Origin: CBDHCC01 sp965261015
GTDB lineage: Bacteria; Pseudomonadota; Alphaproteobacteria; Sphingomonadales; Sphingomonadaceae
Length of the DNA stretch: 64,000 bases
Direction: 5' to 3'
Assembly (NCBI GenBank): GCA_965261015.1
Contig: CBDHCC010000001.1
Span: forward strand, 1,713,948-1,777,947
The notes under the pieces were generated by a model. That model did not search any database. It was not told where the DNA came from and saw only the letters and a list, made by a program, of their open reading frames with translations. Both the position numbers and the translations under genes were made by a program. Shown here one piece after another: positions 60,912 to 64,000 of the stretch (positions within the stretch are counted from its first letter, which is position 1; every line of letters begins with the position of its first letter).

Positions 60912-61859
60912 TCAGACGCCGATCGTCAGATATTTCTCGCGCCGGGCGGCCAGCACCTGTTCGGGCGTCAGGCCGGACAGCGCGTCCAGCTCGCGCCCGA
61001 TCGCGTCCCCCAGCGCCGCGATCGCGGCCGCCGGGTCGCGGTGCGCGCCGCCCAGGGGTTCGGGGACGATCGCGTCGATCACTCCGTTCGCCAACAGGCG
61101 GTCGGCCGTGATGCCCATCGCGTCGGCCGCGTCGGGCGCGCGGTCGGACGTGCGCCACAGGATGGACGCGCACCCTTCGGGCGAGATCACGGAATAGACG
61201 GCGTGTTCGAACATCAGCACGCGGTTCGCCGCGGCCAGCGCGATGGCGCCGCCCGACCCGCCCTCGCCCACGATCGCCGCCACGTTGGGCACGCCCAGGG
61301 TCAGCCCCCGTTCCGTCGATCGCGCGATCGCCTCGGCCTGGCCGCGCTCTTCGGCCTGCACGCCGGGGAACGCGCCCGACGTGTCGACCAGGGTCACCAC
61401 CGGCAGGCCGAAGCGGTCGGCCAGGTCCATCAGCCGGATCGCCTTGCGGTAACCTTCGGGTTTGCCCATGCCGAAATTGTGGTGGATGCGGCTCTTGGTG
61501 TCGTCGCCCTTTTCGTGCCCGATCACCAGGATGCGCCGGCCGTCCAGCCGCGCCAGCCCGCCCAGGATCGCCTGGTCGTCCCCGAACGCCCGATCCCCGG
61601 CCAAGGGCGTCCAGTCGGTGAACAGGCCGGCCACGAAGTCCTTCAGGTGCGGGCGGTCGGGATGGCGCGCCACCTGCGTCTTCTGCCAGGGGGTCAGGCG
61701 GCCATAGAGGTCGCGCAGCGCGCGTTCGGACTTGGCGGTCAGCCGGTCGACCTCCGCCCCGATGTCGAGGGCGTCGTCGCCGGTCAGCGCGCGCAGTTCG
61801 ATCAGGCGCGCGTCCAGGTCGGCGACCGGCTTTTCGAAGTCGAGATAGCTCACCGCCAT
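60912..61859 (-). CDS. accA: Acetyl-CoA carboxylase carboxyltransferase subunit alpha
   Basis: AccA, 315 residues, with AccD transfers carboxyl from biotin to acetyl-CoA, the first step of fatty acid synthesis. The N-terminus YLDFEKPVADLDARLIELRA, and HEKGDDTKSRIHHNFGMGKPEGYRKA, GAFPGVQAEERGQAEAIARS and GEGGSGGAIALA are diagnostic. Length is normal. It follows xerD after 11 bases, so the two are probably co-transcribed. Confidence 0.97.
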   Translation of the reverse strand: MAVSYLDFEKPVADLDARLIELRALTGDDALDIGAEVDRLTAKSERALRDLYGRLTPWQKTQVARHPDRPHLKDFVAGLFTDWTPLAGDRAFGDDQAILGGLARLDGRRILVIGHEKGDDTKSRIHHNFGMGKPEGYRKAIRLMDLADRFGLPVVTLVDTSGAFPGVQAEERGQAEAIARSTERGLTLGVPNVAAIVGEGGSGGAIALAAANRVLMFEHAVYSVISPEGCASILWRTSDRAPDAADAMGITADRLLANGVIDAIVPEPLGGAHRDPAAAIAALGDAIGRELDALSGLTPEQVLAARREKYLTIGV

Positions 61860-61870
61860 GGGGCCGCGGG

Positions 61871-62896
61871 TTAGGTCCGCCGCCGCGGGGCGTCAATCGC
61901 GCCCCCGCCGACCGCCGAGCGATCCGCCCCCGTCCGATCCGCGCCCGTCCGACCCGCCGTCTCGTGGGCCGCCAGCGCGTCGCCCAGCGGATGGCGCTCC
62001 GTCACCAGCCGGACCAGCCGGTCGCGGTCCAGGTGGGTGTAGATCTCCGTCGTCGCGATGTCGGCGTGACCCAGCATCGCCTGCACCGCGCGCAGGTCCG
62101 CGCCGCCGGCCAGGAGGTGGGTGGCAAAGGCGTGGCGCAGCACATGCGGACTGACCCGCGCCGGGTCCAGATCGGCCGCCGCCGCCAGCGCGCGCAGCAG
62201 CTGGAAGACCCGCACGCGGGTGATCGGCGCGTCGGCGCGCGACGGGAACAGCCAGCGGGACGGCGGCCGGGCGCGACGCCCCTCGACACGCCAGCGCTCC
62301 ACCGCCGCCAGCGCGCGCGGGGTGACCGGGACCAGCCGCTCCCGCGCGCCCTTGCCGCGCACCACCAGATAGGGCTGATCCGGCCGCACGGCGGCCAGCG
62401 GCAGGCCGGCCAGCTCGCTCACCCGCAGGCCCGACCCGTAGAGCAGCTCCAGGATCGCCACCATCCGCAGGTCGGCCGGGCGCGGCGGGGCGGGACCGGC
62501 GACCCGCCCCTCCGCCACCGCGAACAGCCGGTCCACCTCATCGCGCGACAGCACCTTGGGCAGGCGACGCCCGCGCCCGGGGCTGGGCAGCGCGTGGGAG
62601 GGGTCGTCCCCGCGCGCGCCCTCCTCGACCTGGAACGCCAGGAAGCGGCGGATCGCGGCCGCCTTGCGCGCGACCGTCGCGGGCTTCCACGCCGCCCACC
62701 CGTCCGCCAGCCGGCCGATGCCGTCGACGTCGACCGCGCGCAGGCCGCCGCCCAGCGCCGCCGACGCCTGGGTCAGGTCGCCGCGATAGGCCGCGATCGT
62801 GTTGGCCGACAGCCCGTCCTCGCCCGCCAGCGCGCGCAGGAAGGCCCCGATGGCCTCCTGGTCCCCTGCCCCGTCGCCGGCCGGGCTCTCGCTCAC
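61871..62896 (-). CDS. xerD: Tyrosine recombinase XerD
   Basis: 341 residues. An N-terminal SAM-like core-binding domain (AFLRALAGEDGLSANTIAAY) precedes the catalytic domain with Arg in GSGLRVSELAGLPL, the Lys in VRGKGARERLVPV, HVLRHAFATHLLAGGADLRA (HxxR) and the nucleophile Tyr in TEIYTHLDRDRL. It resolves chromosome dimers at dif with XerC. The ~35-residue C-terminal tail after the Tyr region is low-complexity (TGADRTGADRSAVGGG). GTG 62896 follows the previous stop by two bases. XerC cannot be wholly excluded; the accA neighbour favours XerD. Confidence 0.9.
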   Translation of the reverse strand: MSESPAGDGAGDQEAIGAFLRALAGEDGLSANTIAAYRGDLTQASAALGGGLRAVDVDGIGRLADGWAAWKPATVARKAAAIRRFLAFQVEEGARGDDPSHALPSPGRGRRLPKVLSRDEVDRLFAVAEGRVAGPAPPRPADLRMVAILELLYGSGLRVSELAGLPLAAVRPDQPYLVVRGKGARERLVPVTPRALAAVERWRVEGRRARPPSRWLFPSRADAPITRVRVFQLLRALAAAADLDPARVSPHVLRHAFATHLLAGGADLRAVQAMLGHADIATTEIYTHLDRDRLVRLVTERHPLGDALAAHETAGRTGADRTGADRSAVGGGAIDAPRRRT

Positions 62897-62898
62897 CG

Positions 62899-64000
62899 TC
62901 AAGACCGGGTCAGCGCCTCGGCCGCGATCATCCGGGCCGGGCCGTCCAGCCCGACGCGGCGATAGGCGGACAGGATGTGATAGAGGTGCTGCGGCGGCAG
63001 GTCGGCCCAGTCGCGCACCTGCATCCCGGCGGACGCGAGCAGCACCACCGTGCCGGGCTGGCCGCGGTCGGCGGCCGACGACAGCAGCGCGCTCCAGCGG
63101 GACGGCGCGTCCAGCCGGGCGTCCATCCCGGCCAGCAGGGTGCGCGCGACGCCCTCGTCCAGCCGGCCCAGCCCGGCCAAGGCCGCGATCAGGGTGGCGG
63201 AGCGACGCGCGTCCTGCCGCTCGACGAACCGCTCGACCCGGCCGCGCGATCCGTCGACCACGCGCTCCGGGCTGCCGACCGCCAGCAAGCCCCAGGCCAG
63301 GTCGCTGCGCTTGGCGTCGTCGTCGTCCACCAGATCGGCCCAGCGCGCGGCGGTGCGGTCCAGGCCGGCGGTGAACATCGCGGCGACCAGCCGGTCGGCG
63401 TCCGCCAGCGCGTCGTCCGACGGCACGATCCGCGCGGCGGCGCGCGCGGTCAGGATCAGCGCGGGATAGTCCAGCTCGACACCGCTGCCCCACAGGTCGC
63501 GCAGCGCCGACAGGCGATCCGACGCCTCCTCCCCGGCATAGGCGACGCGCAACCGCTCCACCGCCGTGGCCAGCTCGTCGTCCGATCGGGCGTCGCCCTC
63601 GCCGCCACCGACGTCCAGCCCGGAATAGGCGGTGACCAGGTCGGCGGAGGAAAAGGCGCCCAGCAGCGCGGCCGTCCGGGCGAGCGGCGCGCGCTCCGCC
63701 GGGGTGGAGAGCGGCGCGCGGGCACCCCAGGCGCGGATCTCGTCCGGCGCGCCGGTCCACAACGTCGCCGGGATCGCGGCACCCGTCGCCGCCGCCAGCC
63801 CGAAGCGCCAGGGCGTCAGCTCCGGCACCGCGTCCCACCGCATCCGCACCGCGCGCCGCCCGTTCGCGTTGGCCCCGATCACCTTTTCCGTCAGCAGGAT
63901 CTCGGGCGTGCGGCGGCCACCCTCCGCTCGGCGCGCACGCTCCACCAACGCCACCGCGCGGCCCGGCTCTCCCGACAGGCCGGCGCAGATCGCCTGGGCC
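62899..64000 (-). CDS. Uncharacterised protein, N-terminus beyond the window
   Basis: The frame is open to the right edge, so at least 366 C-terminal residues are present and the true start is outside. The sequence is Ala-, Leu- and Asp-rich, almost entirely helical in appearance, with repeated AARWADLVDDD- and LARTAALLGAFSSADLV-like segments suggesting an alpha-solenoid. I recognise no catalytic motif. It is encoded immediately before xerD (two bases) on the same strand, so co-transcription with xerD-accA is likely. Confidence 0.7.
   Translation of the reverse strand, partial: AQAICAGLSGEPGRAVALVERARRAEGGRRTPEILLTEKVIGANANGRRAVRMRWDAVPELTPWRFGLAAATGAAIPATLWTGAPDEIRAWGARAPLSTPAERAPLARTAALLGAFSSADLVTAYSGLDVGGGEGDARSDDELATAVERLRVAYAGEEASDRLSALRDLWGSGVELDYPALILTARAAARIVPSDDALADADRLVAAMFTAGLDRTAARWADLVDDDDAKRSDLAWGLLAVGSPERVVDGSRGRVERFVERQDARRSATLIAALAGLGRLDEGVARTLLAGMDARLDAPSRWSALLSSAADRGQPGTVVLLASAGMQVRDWADLPPQHLYHILSAYRRVGLDGPARMIAAEALTRS

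Noticed and set aside
1..64000. CRISPR arrays, insertion sequences, prophage or integrative elements
   Set aside because: No regularly spaced repeats, transposase or phage genes were found. The only integrase-type gene is the chromosomal XerD, and no att-like duplication of the tRNA-Arg 3' end was noticed.

Overview
The window is about 70% GC, has no insertion sequences or CRISPR arrays, and carries an ordinary chromosomal gene set. Gene content and order (divL next to tsaE-amgK-murU-addB-addA-trxA, chpT, a PspF/PspABC cluster with extra small genes, Flp pilins, xerD-accA) point to an alphaproteobacterium of the Sphingomonadaceae, most likely Sphingomonas or a close relative. This is judged from protein motifs and synteny only.

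Layout. 1-3139: a cut lipoprotein, argJ, a glutathione S-transferase-like gene and an inositol-monophosphatase-family gene. 3164-19168, leftward: trxA, addA, addB (double-strand break repair), murU and amgK (MurNAc recycling), tsaE (tRNA t6A), the cell-cycle pseudokinase divL, a 1108-residue secreted amidohydrolase/beta-propeller protein, and ahcY. 19313-27410: yqgE, a peroxiredoxin, amn (frameshifted), an SDR, a TauE/SafE-type transporter (frameshifted), an M2 metallopeptidase lipoprotein, an alpha/beta hydrolase and a lower-GC glycosylase-like gene. 27411-33190: asd and the translation/secretion block rplS-trmD, rimM-rpsP-ffh, with a thioredoxin-reductase-like gene inserted. 33421-38170: a GGDEF-EAL protein, dapF-ftsY-yciB overlapping end to end, and a superoxide dismutase. 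38243-41961: divergent pspF, a clear sigma-54 promoter, pspABC and four further very small membrane/coiled-coil genes. 42007-45460: sufE-like, a [2Fe-2S] protein, a J-domain protein, RNase P RNA, a small DUF6894-like protein, a peptidoglycan amidase and chpT. 45582-49251: rluD, rpoH, a polysaccharide deacetylase and mtgA. 49256-53737: ybaB, dnaX, fabD and the ribosomal operon rpsF-rpsR-rplI. 54290-64000: CorA-type transporter, folE, tRNA-Arg(CCU), nitrilase, grxC, comF, a methyltransferase, two Flp pilins, an M48 protease, accA, xerD and a cut gene.

How the genes work together. DivL and ChpT belong to the CckA-ChpT-CtrA phosphorelay of alphaproteobacteria. AmgK/MurU, the amidase, MtgA and DapF all serve peptidoglycan synthesis or recycling. 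Ffh, FtsY and YciB serve the inner membrane, and the Psp cluster responds to damage to it. The most unusual region is the Psp cluster: a sigma-54-driven operon with four extra small genes whose proteins, together with PspC, share a C-terminal motif.

Caution: at least two genes (amn, the TauE/SafE gene) and probably two more (second Flp pilin, glycosylase-like gene) carry single-base frame disruptions in otherwise intact proteins. Their number suggests residual indel errors in the assembly, although real mutations cannot be excluded.
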